A DNA stretch of 64,000 nucleotides, from contig OX424562.1 of assembly GCA_949152475.1 (NCBI GenBank), positions 38,364,157 through 38,428,156 on the forward strand. Reading direction: 5' to 3'. Source of the stretch: Terebella lapidaria. Lineage: Eukaryota; Annelida; Polychaeta; Terebellida; Terebellidae. Of this stretch, positions 25,801-36,290 are shown one piece after another. The translations under genes and the position numbers were made by a program. The notes under the pieces were generated by a model, which was not told where the DNA came from, made no database searches, and saw only the letters and a program-made list of their open reading frames with translations. How positions within the stretch are numbered: the stretch's first letter is position 1; the number at the start of each line of letters is the position of its first letter.

Positions 25801-28640
25801 TTTTTGACTGTCACCAGTAGAACTAACTGCCATCATTGTCATCCCACATGTTTTACTTAATGTCATATGTATTTGAAGTCATGCACTTGAAGCTGACTAG
25901 ATCTATTTTGCTGTTATTCACCTGCAAGATGATGTCAGACTTTTCACTGGGATCAAAGAAAATGCATCCGTATATACAACTAGCATTGAAGCTGTTGCAT
26001 TGCTGACGTGGACACGTTGTGACCTCGAATATAGGTCACTCATGACTGCTCAATAATTCTGTAGTAAGCACACTTATATTCATCTTTAATATATATTTGA
26101 AAACGTTTACAATTAGGAATAATTGGTAGGATTCTTTGGGTACACATGCACATATGAACATTTCATGATGCACTCTTGTATCATGAATATGCGATGCAGT
26201 ATCTACAGTCAGTTAATGTACAGTTCATCATGAGATAACAGAAAATATAATTATACATAAGCTTCAAATCTAACCCATTTTCAGGTTGTGAACTAATGTG
26301 AGCGAAAAACAAAGAGCGGTGGATTTTGGCGTGCATGTCACTGTAGGATTTACGTGGTAGTCCATATTCATGACTTTCCCCGGAAATGTTACCTTGTAAG
26401 TAGTCTGGAATTTACATTCGACAGTCCTACATAGCTGGGAAAGCTAGCATCATCCTGATAACTTCAAAATAGGTGGGTATTTTTTCACCCAGTGAGAGAC
26501 GTGAGATAGCTCCTAGTGCAGCCCACTTTATACCAGTACTGGCGGACTAACTAACTAACTAACCCAATTTACCGTGACTGAAATCAGCAATTTGAGGAAT
26601 TCAATGTTGGTCTGTCACTACTGAGTGCATCAAGGTGGGAAACTTCTGGTTTTAGTTGTGTTATCAGGAAGTAAGTAATACAGTCATATATTTCGCATTG
26701 AATCTTCTCTTGCACACACGAGAATAATCCAAGACTGCACAGATGTAGGTTTTTCCAACATATCAACACACCTAGTCAATCAGGACGGAATATACTTACT
26801 TGTTCATGTCCATAACAATCTACGTTCACGGAGTGAAAGTTGAATGGTCAGGGATACACCTATTCCAGTGCTAGTAGCAGAGATGAGGATTGCGGGATTC
26901 CTAGCTAGTCTAAACTGCTGCGACAAAGATATGTTTAACGGACGTTTTATGGACGTCATCACGATCTGGTTGATAAGTACACCAAATCTGTGACAAGTAT
27001 GCAGCAGGACTTGTTTCCATGAAAACAATCCATGACGGGGGCCAACTGTGAAGCAGGAAAGGGTCACTCTTTCCGGAACACCTCCTTGTGCTTTTACCTC
27101 TTTATCGCCATATGGGTGTTCATGAAGTCCCACTGGACTTTGAGATGGATAACGGACTCGGTTTTGTTCGCACTGAAAACTTTATACTTGGGTCTTGGTT
27201 CCATATTTATAATATATCCTGATCAGTACTGTGGGCCTTTACCAATTCAGCACAACCAGCTACCTCATAGCAATATTACCAAGGATATACGATTCTTGAA
27301 AGTTGTCAGAGATTGAATGTTTTTAGAACAGACGAAACCCAGGTAGTAAATTAGACGAGACCTATGTCATGATCCAGCTACCTAAGTAAGAAGAATGACT
27401 ATTTGATGCTTACTTATTGATTGATGATACATCTTATATGACTAGATCCTGGTATCGTGGTTAGACCACTGAACAAACGATAATGTCGTGACGTAGACGG
27501 TAGTCCTACTCAGTCTGAATCCACCAGACAATCCTTGGATCTCCATCTAGGCTGATGGCCATTTAGTCCCTCTGATTCACCCCCCCCCCTCCTCTAAATG
27601 ACCCTGGCCTGGCCTGTAGAGGTTAACGCCGACTTGTTGATGACGTTCAAACAGCTTGATAAACTAGTTGGAAACAGCTTTATGTGAGCAGCGAGTTGCG
27701 TGGGAATGATCCACAAGGCGTGGTTAGTCGTTATGTAGAGATTGAGAGCCATAAACACGTGCTAAATTCAAGAACGCATCTGAACCGACTCCGTCCATGT
27801 CCCCTATGGATGGAATTCGTGTAGTAATCGTGGGGGTACTTTACAGCACGCACGTCAGCAGGAGAACGAACTAGAAGCGATTTAAAAATATGTAGACATT
27901 ATGAGTTATTGTGGTGGTATTATTTTGCACACACGGTATTGCAAGGAATTTACAACTTGTCTGTTATCTGCGGATTTGGAATCATTCTCATGTTTCATTG
28001 ATCATTGTTGAGCATGTATCTCAGCTCCAGACAAGCCAGCTGAACTATTGCTTTGGACATGACAAAAAAAACCGGCTTCATTAGGTTATTCATATATAAT
28101 TTGTTTATTTACAACGATACCTTAAATTCAAGGAGGAATTAATACAAAGTCAGTTAGTTTCTTCATAGTTTGGAAATATTGTGTAGCTTTACCACTGATT
28201 GGCCAATTTTCTTCAAAAGCTTAGGTCTAGTAATATACTGATCAATAATTTGTACAAATTTATTCGTGTGAATACTAATCACATTCATATAGATGTACAT
28301 TTTACCATTCTGTACCAAATACATGCTTTTGAATTGTTTTATTCGCAGTAATGTCCATATCACGTTGTAATCATCTTAAGCAACGAACAAACGTAGAGAC
28401 CTACATAATATAACTATTCAAACCTTTCTCGTCTCTCTCCAGTTGAGTTTGCCAAGTCAGTTATCAACAGCCCGTGATGACAGATGTATGGTGGGGTGTC
28501 AGACGGGGCTCAGTGTGTTTCACATACCGACATCAAACAAACAGACAGGAATTATACACGGACAATTGTGCTAGTTATGTCGAGCTGTTCATCATCAATA
28601 GCAATGCTCTACCCAAATAACAACGTTCTGTGACTGATTA
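22801..28640 (+). repeat. Tandem array unit 4
   Basis: Fourth paralogous unit: AGCCCGCGGA at 22838, ATTACTCCACTAC at 24392, a G tract near 25200-25213, and the TTGATAAACTAGTTGGAAAC block near 27655. It preserves the empty insertion site for the unit-3 foldback element near 23545-23560. A frame at 27032-27316 resembles one at 20752-21078 in unit 3, but the differences fall mainly on amino-acid-changing positions and the frame is absent from units 1 and 2, so I do not call a gene. Homology fades after about 28.6 kb. Confidence 0.8.
25235..25400 (+). repeat. Dispersed repeat family A, copy 5
   Basis: Orthologue of the unit-3 copy, with the same neighbours, so this insertion predates the unit 3/4 duplication. 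The TTTGGTCGGG segment is lacking here. Confidence 0.6.
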
Positions 28641-30340
28641 TTTCTACAGTGTGTGCCGGTATATATATATACAAGTTTGGGCTGGATAGATCATGGCTGA
28701 TTTTGCATTTCATCTGATCATAATCGAAAACGTGCTGTGATCAACGTGATGATAAAAGGTGACCATACTAAGCGAATATACTATCAACAGGACTCAAAAG
28801 TAGATTTAAGTAGACGATGCTCAATTACTGTAAGATAATGGCTATATCGTCGAAACAGCTGCCAATGTGACTTCAATTTCAATTAATATTTCTTGGATAT
28901 TCTAGATGCTGCTAACATTTGATCTTGTTGAAATCATGTTATTTGGCAAGACGACATCACACATACATGTACTCTGCATACAGAGGCAAAGTCGGCCAAT
29001 TGTCCATCTCCCTGTTTTATATCTTCACAGGAGGGGATTGGTGACGTTGGTACTGGCCACTTTCAGCACGAATTCTATTGTTGAAAACAATACCAACGTT
29101 AGACCCTCACCACGTGCATACAACCACAAGCACCCAAGTATTGCTGCACAAACCGACTCTCGGGTTCAGCAGTTTCTCTCTTCTCGTTACCACAAGTACA
29201 CGCTGTTGTACTTGACTGGTCTGGAATTAGACTGGTTGTTCTGGTGGGAAGTTTATAATCGTCATCTAATTGCGATTAAAACAGGGTGGAATTGATCAAA
29301 AGTAATGTTATATACTTGTGTAAACGCACAGCACTGCAGGCCTACAAAATTTCAATTGATCGATAAGTATGGAAAAGGACGTCAACAACACTATCCTAAC
29401 ATAATATTATGGGAATTATCATTTTCATTGATGAGCTTGGAACATTCTGATGATCGTTCAATATGATATCAATGTATGTTTCCTTTTACCAATGAATTTA
29501 CTCGATTGCTTAGCGTGCCTAGATGTGAATATCAACTGAAAGTCGGGAAATATAGCGAGCAATTGACAGATACATGGAGTTTTGTTGCTCGTTTTTCGTA
29601 AGTGGGTCAAAAATTTGTGGCGATCCAAGTGAATAGTTCACACAGATCATTAATAACATGGCGTATCTTATTATATCTCGGATCAATGGAGCTAGGATTC
29701 GTCCATTAAATCCAACTCTTCTTCATTCTCGGTTTGTTATTTATATGGTATTACAAAAATGTCCTGATCGCGTAATATGTGCGTAAGAATATGCCATAAA
29801 TACTCCTTTGGGCGTCTAGTTAGACCGGATCATAGTCAACGATGGCAAAACGTAGTTCCAAAACGAACGGAGTATTTTTTTTTTGTGTTCTAAAGATTGT
29901 TGAGTTTATGGCATCCGGGTTTCATAAATATACTTACCTGGAATTGCTCGATGTAAGTGCTAATGCACGTGTATGTACATATGTTTGATACGTAATTTAG
30001 TCATTTCGCTCAGTAATTTCGTGGTGATTTACTGATTGGGGAGATATTCTATTGCACCACGTCTGAATGACCTAGCTTATCATAACCGAATAATTTAATT
30101 CAATCTAATCAATAAACTCGAACGTTTATTCTTCAAAATAATTATTTAATTATTCATAATATTAATTTGGTGGCATGGTGAATGATACTCAAATTGCCAG
30201 TCAAAGAGAAATCAAATTTACGTTTGAACGGAATTTCCAATTCATTCCTCTCTCGTCTAAGTCAAGTGTGATCAGTTTTATTCTGATAAGTGCCTGATTA
30301 TTAACTTTCTTCTACTTGTGAGCTAAATTGTCTTTGTTGA
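28640..30340. other. Gene-free spacer between the array and the arrestin gene
   Basis: AT-rich single-copy-looking DNA. A 129-codon frame at 28906-29295 has no recognisable domain, and I do not call it a gene. No repeat of the array type is seen here. Confidence 0.5.
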
Positions 30341-30369
30341 CAAATCATTGACGTCACACTCAAGGGTTT

Positions 30370-30436
30370 AATATGATTCACGCGCATGTTTGTTTCTTTG
30401 TGGGATTTCGGGAAGGCTGAGCACGGAGAAGGTCAG
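30370..30436 (+). promoter_or_regulatory. Possible 5' untranslated first exon of the arrestin gene
   Basis: A GC-richer stretch ends in GGTCAG followed by a strong donor, GTGAGTT, at 30437. The coding exon is preceded by a good acceptor, TTTTTTGTCTGACAG, ending at 31220, which leaves a 36-nt untranslated leader before the ATG at 31257. An untranslated first exon ending at 30436 and spliced to 31221 would fit. A second donor-like site lies near 30712 (ATACAAG then GTCAGTG). No clear TATA box was seen. RNA evidence is needed to choose between them. Confidence 0.3.
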
Positions 30437-31256
30437 GTGAGTTCACGAGTGAGGGAGTCTTTGGCGCAGTTTATCTGTTTCAAAGAATTTTCAATCCAGC
30501 CTGCAGTATGTTGAAGTATTAGAGATAAAGACTTCCGTCAACAATGCAGAAGCAGTAAGGGTTGGATTTTCTGGCTACTAATCTATCATGAACAGTTAAC
30601 AAGGTTTGTACCAGTGCTGAGATATTTACCAGTAAGTTGGTCTTGGCGGACTAACCTTTTGTTCTTCAGCAGACGGTAAACTGCCAGCTGGAAGCGCGTA
30701 GGAATACAAGGTCAGTGATTGGGTCAATCTGTCAGATTAGCTGATATGGCTTCATTAACCAATATCCGCCGAGAAACGTCATCAATCAGAGCTGTATTCC
30801 GACGTCTCTTGCCGGGAAACATCTTCTCCATTATCTTATTTGAGTGGAACAAAGTCGGCTGCGCATGTCAAGGAATAGGTCCACATGTATTCCTGATTGT
30901 GGGAGAGGCAGACCACCTGCACTTATATATCCACGTAGGCCTACATATACGTGTATAGGCCCGACTGTTCACGAAAGAATCAGTTGCTTTTTATGGAGTT
31001 AGTTCAGAATATTGGACTACACTTGTCTTCATTAAACATATTCTTGAGGTATATAGACATATTTCAGATGTGAACGTCAAACATGAGATTACATGTGGAA
31101 TTGTCATGTCGAGAATGTTGCGTGTGTGTTTTTGATATCGCGTGTGTGAAAACGAACCCACGAGCAATAAACGGAGTACAGATAACCCACCTTGACCGTA
31201 TGCTTTTTTTTGTCTGACAGGAATGACCGTAGACCCGCTCGCCCGCCGTGTCCGCG

Positions 31257-33514
31257 ATGACTAGTAAGGAGATCAGAAGGCTTGACGTGGTCTTCAAGGA
31301 CCCGAACGCCACCTACACGGCCGGAGAGGTCGTGTCCGGGAATGTCTGCCTCGAGCTGTGTCAGGATCTCAAGGTCAAAGGTCAGATAACATAAGGGAAT
31401 GACAAATCACGCAATGAAATTCTTTTTATTTTCTCTCTAGGTGATAAATATGTCATCGCCCTGATATTTAAATTAAACTTTTACCATCCATTCTAATAAA
31501 TTGCATATAATTATGTCTGAAGTATATCTCATTCATGTCCCAATTTTGTTTTCATCCATAATTTCGATATATTCGTATGCATTCCTAGAATTTACCCTAA
31601 AGAATCCCGCAATGAAATGAGACTTACATACTGTGTGTGCATTAGGTGTACGACTGGTACTCCATGGAATCTCTCGCGTACACTGGGACGAGGAGAGAGC
31701 GTACACTAAAGGCAGCTCGAGTAAAATGTCGCACAAAAACGTGGACGTATACCTGGATGAACTCGTGGTCCTAGTATCAAGATGTGAGTGATTACATGTA
31801 TGTTATTGGTCTAATGTACGCCTAATGTTTATAAGGACTAAATATCAATGTGCGCTATATTGTTAATGAATTGTCAAGTCAACTGTGTGGTCTTAGAATT
31901 AATGCAAGGCTCACACTAATGAAACCTTAATACAATGTATTTTCTGTATAGCGGACACTTTGAAAACCGGCCGATACAATTGGCCCTTCAGTGTCCGGTT
32001 GCCGCCGTACATCCCAGCAACGTTTGAGGGTCATAACGGCCGCGTCATGTACTGGGCAAAACTCATCATAGAGCGCCCCTGGAAGGCAGACATCGACTTC
32101 ACAAAGAACTTCACAGTTCTTGGATGCCTTGATCTCAACACGGAACCAGAAGCTAAGGTTCGATTGTGTCTGGAAATTATTATCTTACATCCACATAATT
32201 CCAGTTAATTTATTTACAGTGCTATTCATATCGCTCTGTGCTTATTTCTCCCATTGCGTAAAAATCCCTTTATTTGGATGTATGTCATATTGCATACTTT
32301 GTTAGTAAAATATAGGCATGTTCCTAAAAATATGCCGTTGTATTTCATTATTTAATAATTTATTAAATATGGAAAAGTACCAAACTGCACTACACTATTC
32401 AATTTTTTTTTACCACGTTTCTTATGCAGAAGGCGATAGAGTCATCAGGTGACGTAATGGCGGGTCTCTGTTGTAAAAGTGGACCAATCAGCGGGAATAT
32501 TTACCTCGATAGGCGGGGCTTCGTAGGAGGACAGAACATACCCTTCAGTGCCAAGATAGAGAACAACAGCAAGAAAAAAGTCTCAGTTCGCATCGTCTTA
32601 TCTCAGGTAATTCTGGGCTCTATCCTGCATTATCATCTAATGCACAGGTGCTATATTACTTGCATATTTTAGTTTCACACGTGCACTGGTATCAATTAAA
32701 CACGTTCGAAATGTATGGAATCAAATGTACAAAATAAATATATGGTTGCTCGTACTGTTGAATTAACAAAATCAAACTAAAAATGATGGAAACTTGATTT
32801 TGGATGATCCATACCGGATACGCGAGTTTCGACTGTATTTGCACTGCAAACTGTGCTTATTCCGGATAAGCGAGTTTCGACTGTATCCGCCCAGCAAACT
32901 GTGTTTATTCCGGATAAGCGAGTTTCGACTGTATCCCGCAGCAATCTGTGTTCCGGGCGGACAAGCAGGTCCGTCGCCACAACACGTTGTTGAAAGGCAT
33001 CACTCGAGGGGAGGTGGCGCCCGGGGAGGAGTTAGAAATCGAGGACGAAATCAAAAACATCCCCGCCGTACCCCCCTCCCGCCTCGGCGGGGGCTGCAAA
33101 AACATCGAGCTCAAGTATCTTCTCACGGTCAGTCACGTTCTTCAGATAAATTATTAAATTAAAATGATAAATTATGTATTTAAACAAATTATAGGTAGTA
33201 GATCTACGTTTTAGGATCAGCTAGTTCTCCTTCACCCTGCAGCTATAACAAGTACTCGTTAGATTGTTGGATGACTGAATGTTTTTGGGTGACAAATTGT
33301 TGATTTTTCTTGAAATGTCCACCAGCTGGTTGTGGTGACGTCCGGGCCGGGCAAAGATCTGGAAATCCCCGTGGAGATTATCATAGGCACCGTGCCTCTG
33401 AGACAGGCTGCAGGGGGCACCCCGAAACTGACGGTCAAGGCGGCTGCCCGAAGGGACGCCAGCCCCATGCCCACCGGCAAACGGGGGGCCTCCCCTAGAC
33501 TGACACTTCAGTAG
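31257..33514 (+). CDS. Arrestin-domain-containing protein (ARRDC/alpha-arrestin family), 6 coding exons
   Basis: The exons are 31257-31380, 31646-31783, 31952-32157, 32430-32606, 32942-33127 and 33326-33514. All introns are GT/AG and the 1,020 coding bases join without a phase conflict to 339 residues. Exons 1-3 (residues 1-156) form the arrestin N domain: VSGNV early on, then KGVRLVLHGISRVHWDEE, TGRYNWPFSVRLP, FEGHNGRVMYWAKL and ERPW, all standard alpha-arrestin landmarks. Exons 4-6 form the C domain: CCKSGPISGNIYLDRRGFV, IPFSAKIENNS, then IPAVPPSRLGG and IELKYLLTLVV. Family members are cytosolic adaptors that link membrane receptors to ubiquitin ligases and endosomal sorting. The tail after the C domain is short, basic and ends LTLQ. 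It has no PPxY motif, the NEDD4-ligase docking site of vertebrate ARRDC1-4. It most resembles invertebrate ARRDC3-like proteins, but I cannot name an orthologue. The start codon is the first in-frame ATG of the exon. Confidence 0.92.
32814..32953 (+). repeat. 48-bp tandem repeat running into the exon-5 splice acceptor
   Basis: CCGGATA(C/A)GCGAGTTTCGA recurs at 32814, 32862 and 32910, with a spacing of 48 bp. The segment after each unit, CAAACTGTG(C/T)TTATTCCGG, resembles the first bases of exon 5, CAATCTGTGTTCCGG, starting at 32942. The last unit thus contains the real acceptor (CCCGCAG), and the previous unit has a decoy acceptor (CCGCCCAG). On the minus strand the core reads CAGTCGAAACTCGCTTATCC, which resembles termini of pogo/Tigger-type elements. 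Confidence 0.7.
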
Positions 33515-34765
33515 CCATGGTAACGTGCTCAAAGTGCACTGGTGAGTCGCGGTGTGGTGACTATGGCAACTGTCAAGGAGGAGCCCTGGCACCATAGCAA
33601 CCGGCGGTAACTAATTCTCCAGCTCGCATGGCAACCACCTCTGACTGAAGTTCTAGTATTCATGGAAACAAGCTCGAATTGTTGCCATAGAAATGGATTA
33701 CATGGCCGGGGTGGCGGAACGTACGAGAGGTGACCACGTGACCCATCTTATTAATACTGTTTTAAGTTGTGGAACAGAACGCGAGAGAAAATGAACGACC
33801 TACTGATCCTCGAGTGAAGTGTGTTTTCTTTGTGAATTTCTTTTGTTATTTAAAATATCGTCTGTGTGAACTGCCTGATGTTTTCATAACGAAATGTATG
33901 GATATAGAAACACAGAGTGGAATATTGACTTAATGCGAATTTTGACTGCCAAACTAATGCAATCGGGTGGTAGATATGCTAAGGTAGGCCTAATGTTGTT
34001 TATTGTATTTCGTGTGCTACTTATTTACTTCACATAGAAATACGATACCGTATAAATGTTTATGCACACGCCACAAGTATCTGTGGTGTTCAGTGGGAAA
34101 AATTTACCAGCATAGTCCATATCGTCACAATATTGCAAAGGCGACATTCACTGATTTTATTACCAAATGCAATGTACAAGTTTACATATTAGAAGAAATC
34201 CACGCAAAACTGCGAGATTCCATTCACGAAAAAGGACTGATTAAACATTGTCATCATGAATTTTGAACCGTTATCTTTTCAGAAACATATAGCATTGTAC
34301 AGTACATGCAAAAATGGTCATACCGCTCTGTCGTGTATAGTTTGGTAAAATGTTCTGAAATATTGTGATTGCTTTTTGGGTGTTCCCTTCTTGTTTTTAA
34401 AGGATTTCCAGTTGGGAAGTCAGGTTCATTTTATGACATTCATCGTGTAATATATGTATATAGTCATGCATTTTTGCTGTTCATATTTTTTTTGGTGATT
34501 TTGCTTTTGATTTGTATGTATTATAGTACAATCATTATAGTATACATGTATTGGTTCAAACATTTATTCATTTTCAAAAATTCTAAATATAACGTATAAA
34601 ATATGCTATGAAAAAATCCGAGCAAGAGTACTGCTATACAAAGACATTCTGGCAAATACCGAAACTTGAAAATATCCAACTTTTGAAAAAATTCGACTCG
34701 TGTGAGATTTGTGACTAAATTGTACTTGTGAATGACATAACCTAAAGATGTACAATATTATGTGC

Positions 34766-34771
34766 AATAAA
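34766..34771 (+). terminator. Candidate polyadenylation signal of the arrestin gene
   Basis: AATAAA lies about 1.25 kb after the stop codon at 33514, in AT-rich DNA without other coding signals. It would give a 3' untranslated region of about 33515-34790. This is inference from the motif alone. Confidence 0.4.
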
Positions 34772-34799
34772 GAATAATTTATACAAAACACTGTGCATG

Positions 34800-36140
34800 T
34801 TAAATACACTATCAGTTGGTAGATTGTCAATTTTTCCAGTTTAGATACAGAAGTATAAAATTTGGCAGAAAAATATGTATAATATTCTAACAAAATACGT
34901 CAACTAGAACGCGAACAATACATTTCCTACCGAAGTTCGCACAAAAAATGCCGAGGTTCGCACAGGAACTGTACGGAGAAACTACGCAAAGAAACTACTA
35001 GTATTTGTACAGAACGTGGCGTTTTCTTCACATGTCTACAGTTTATTGTTATCCTTGTTAACTTTGTGCGAATCTCGGTGAACAAAGTATATTTTTCGCA
35101 TTTTCGCGAAAAAATAGCATCAATATATGTTAATGTGTGAATAGCGTGAATACTTCGTGAATAGCGTGAATCAATGCGTGAAAGCATTATATCTATGTGC
35201 ATCTATTCAAATTTTGCAAGTATGATACAAGAATAGTATTGGTCAAATACTTATCACAGAGTGGTTAAAAATATCACAGATTGTTCTATGTGAGGCGATC
35301 CAGGATTTAGGGGGAAATCCTGCCGCCGAGGGTCCAGTGCATAGGCCTACTCAAGGGTCCCAGAGGCCAGACGTTGGTCTTCCACTGAAATACACATTCA
35401 TGACCATGTACTCAAAATAATTGTGAAAAGGTTTGAAGCCAACCGAGGGCGTCCCGCTGGGGGGGGGGGGGGGGGGGGTAGGGTCATTGAAGAGCCCCTG
35501 AAGCCAGAGTCTTTTTCATTTTTCCGTGGTAGCTTCTTGGACCCGCCCGAGTATACTGTAAATTCCAAACCCACTACGGTCAAAGCCCCAACACCAGTAT
35601 TATGTAGTTGGATACTGCTTGATGCGTCAATTTTACTTCATGATGACGCATCATAACGTCAGAGGCTGCTACTCACATTCCCTGTGCGTTGCGCTGGTCT
35701 TCTTGTTTGAGTAAAAACAGACCCACGTAGGGTAGGCATTGCGGCCCCGGTCCTGCTATCATTTGTCTTAAATATAGTTATCTCAACAAAAGGATCACAG
35801 CACTTTCAAAAATAATATTTCTGATTGTTTCAATGAGGATTTACATTTTGTGATTGAACGCAAACACTGTGAGACCTTTGCGATATTTGTTGATTTACCG
35901 TAATACATACGCATACAGTTGCGCAAAAAAATAAAGAGCTAAATTGCTGATGCTGGCAGAACAATTACGAAAGATTGCCAACTTTTATAGTTTCCGACAT
36001 AGAATTGATGAAATGTGGTTGAAAATATGGTTTATACGCCAAAATAAACGCATAAACTATCAATTTGATCCAAAACATTGGGCAACATTAAAACCATTGA
36101 ATGTCTGAACTCGGATACACATCTATAGATATGTTCTTCT
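34800..36140. other. Intergenic region between convergent genes
   Basis: It holds no gene I can support. Near 35100-35190 are short imperfect repeats of GCGTGAATA type. At about 35459-35479 there is a pure G run of roughly 20 bases. The two flanking genes converge on this spacer. Confidence 0.5.
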
Positions 36141-36143
36141 TTG

Positions 36144-36149
36144 TTTATT
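36144..36149 (-). terminator. Candidate polyadenylation signal of the DEG/ENaC gene
   Basis: AATAAA on the minus strand, about 142 bases after the TGA at 36293-36291. It would give a short 3' untranslated region. Confidence 0.4.
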
Positions 36150-36290
36150 ATATGGAGAATAATGAAATATTTAATCCATTAAATTAAGGTTCACACAAAC
36201 TTTCCCATCCCAACATATTTGCTCTGACCACAAAAATAATTCTCTCCACTGTAGGTTACTGTTACGAGTACATAGGGAGAGCGGGTGATC

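Noticed and set aside
28906-29295. A 129-codon frame on the plus strand
   Set aside because: No motif, no codon-use signal I can see, no splice context and no repeat partner. A chance frame is the simplest reading.
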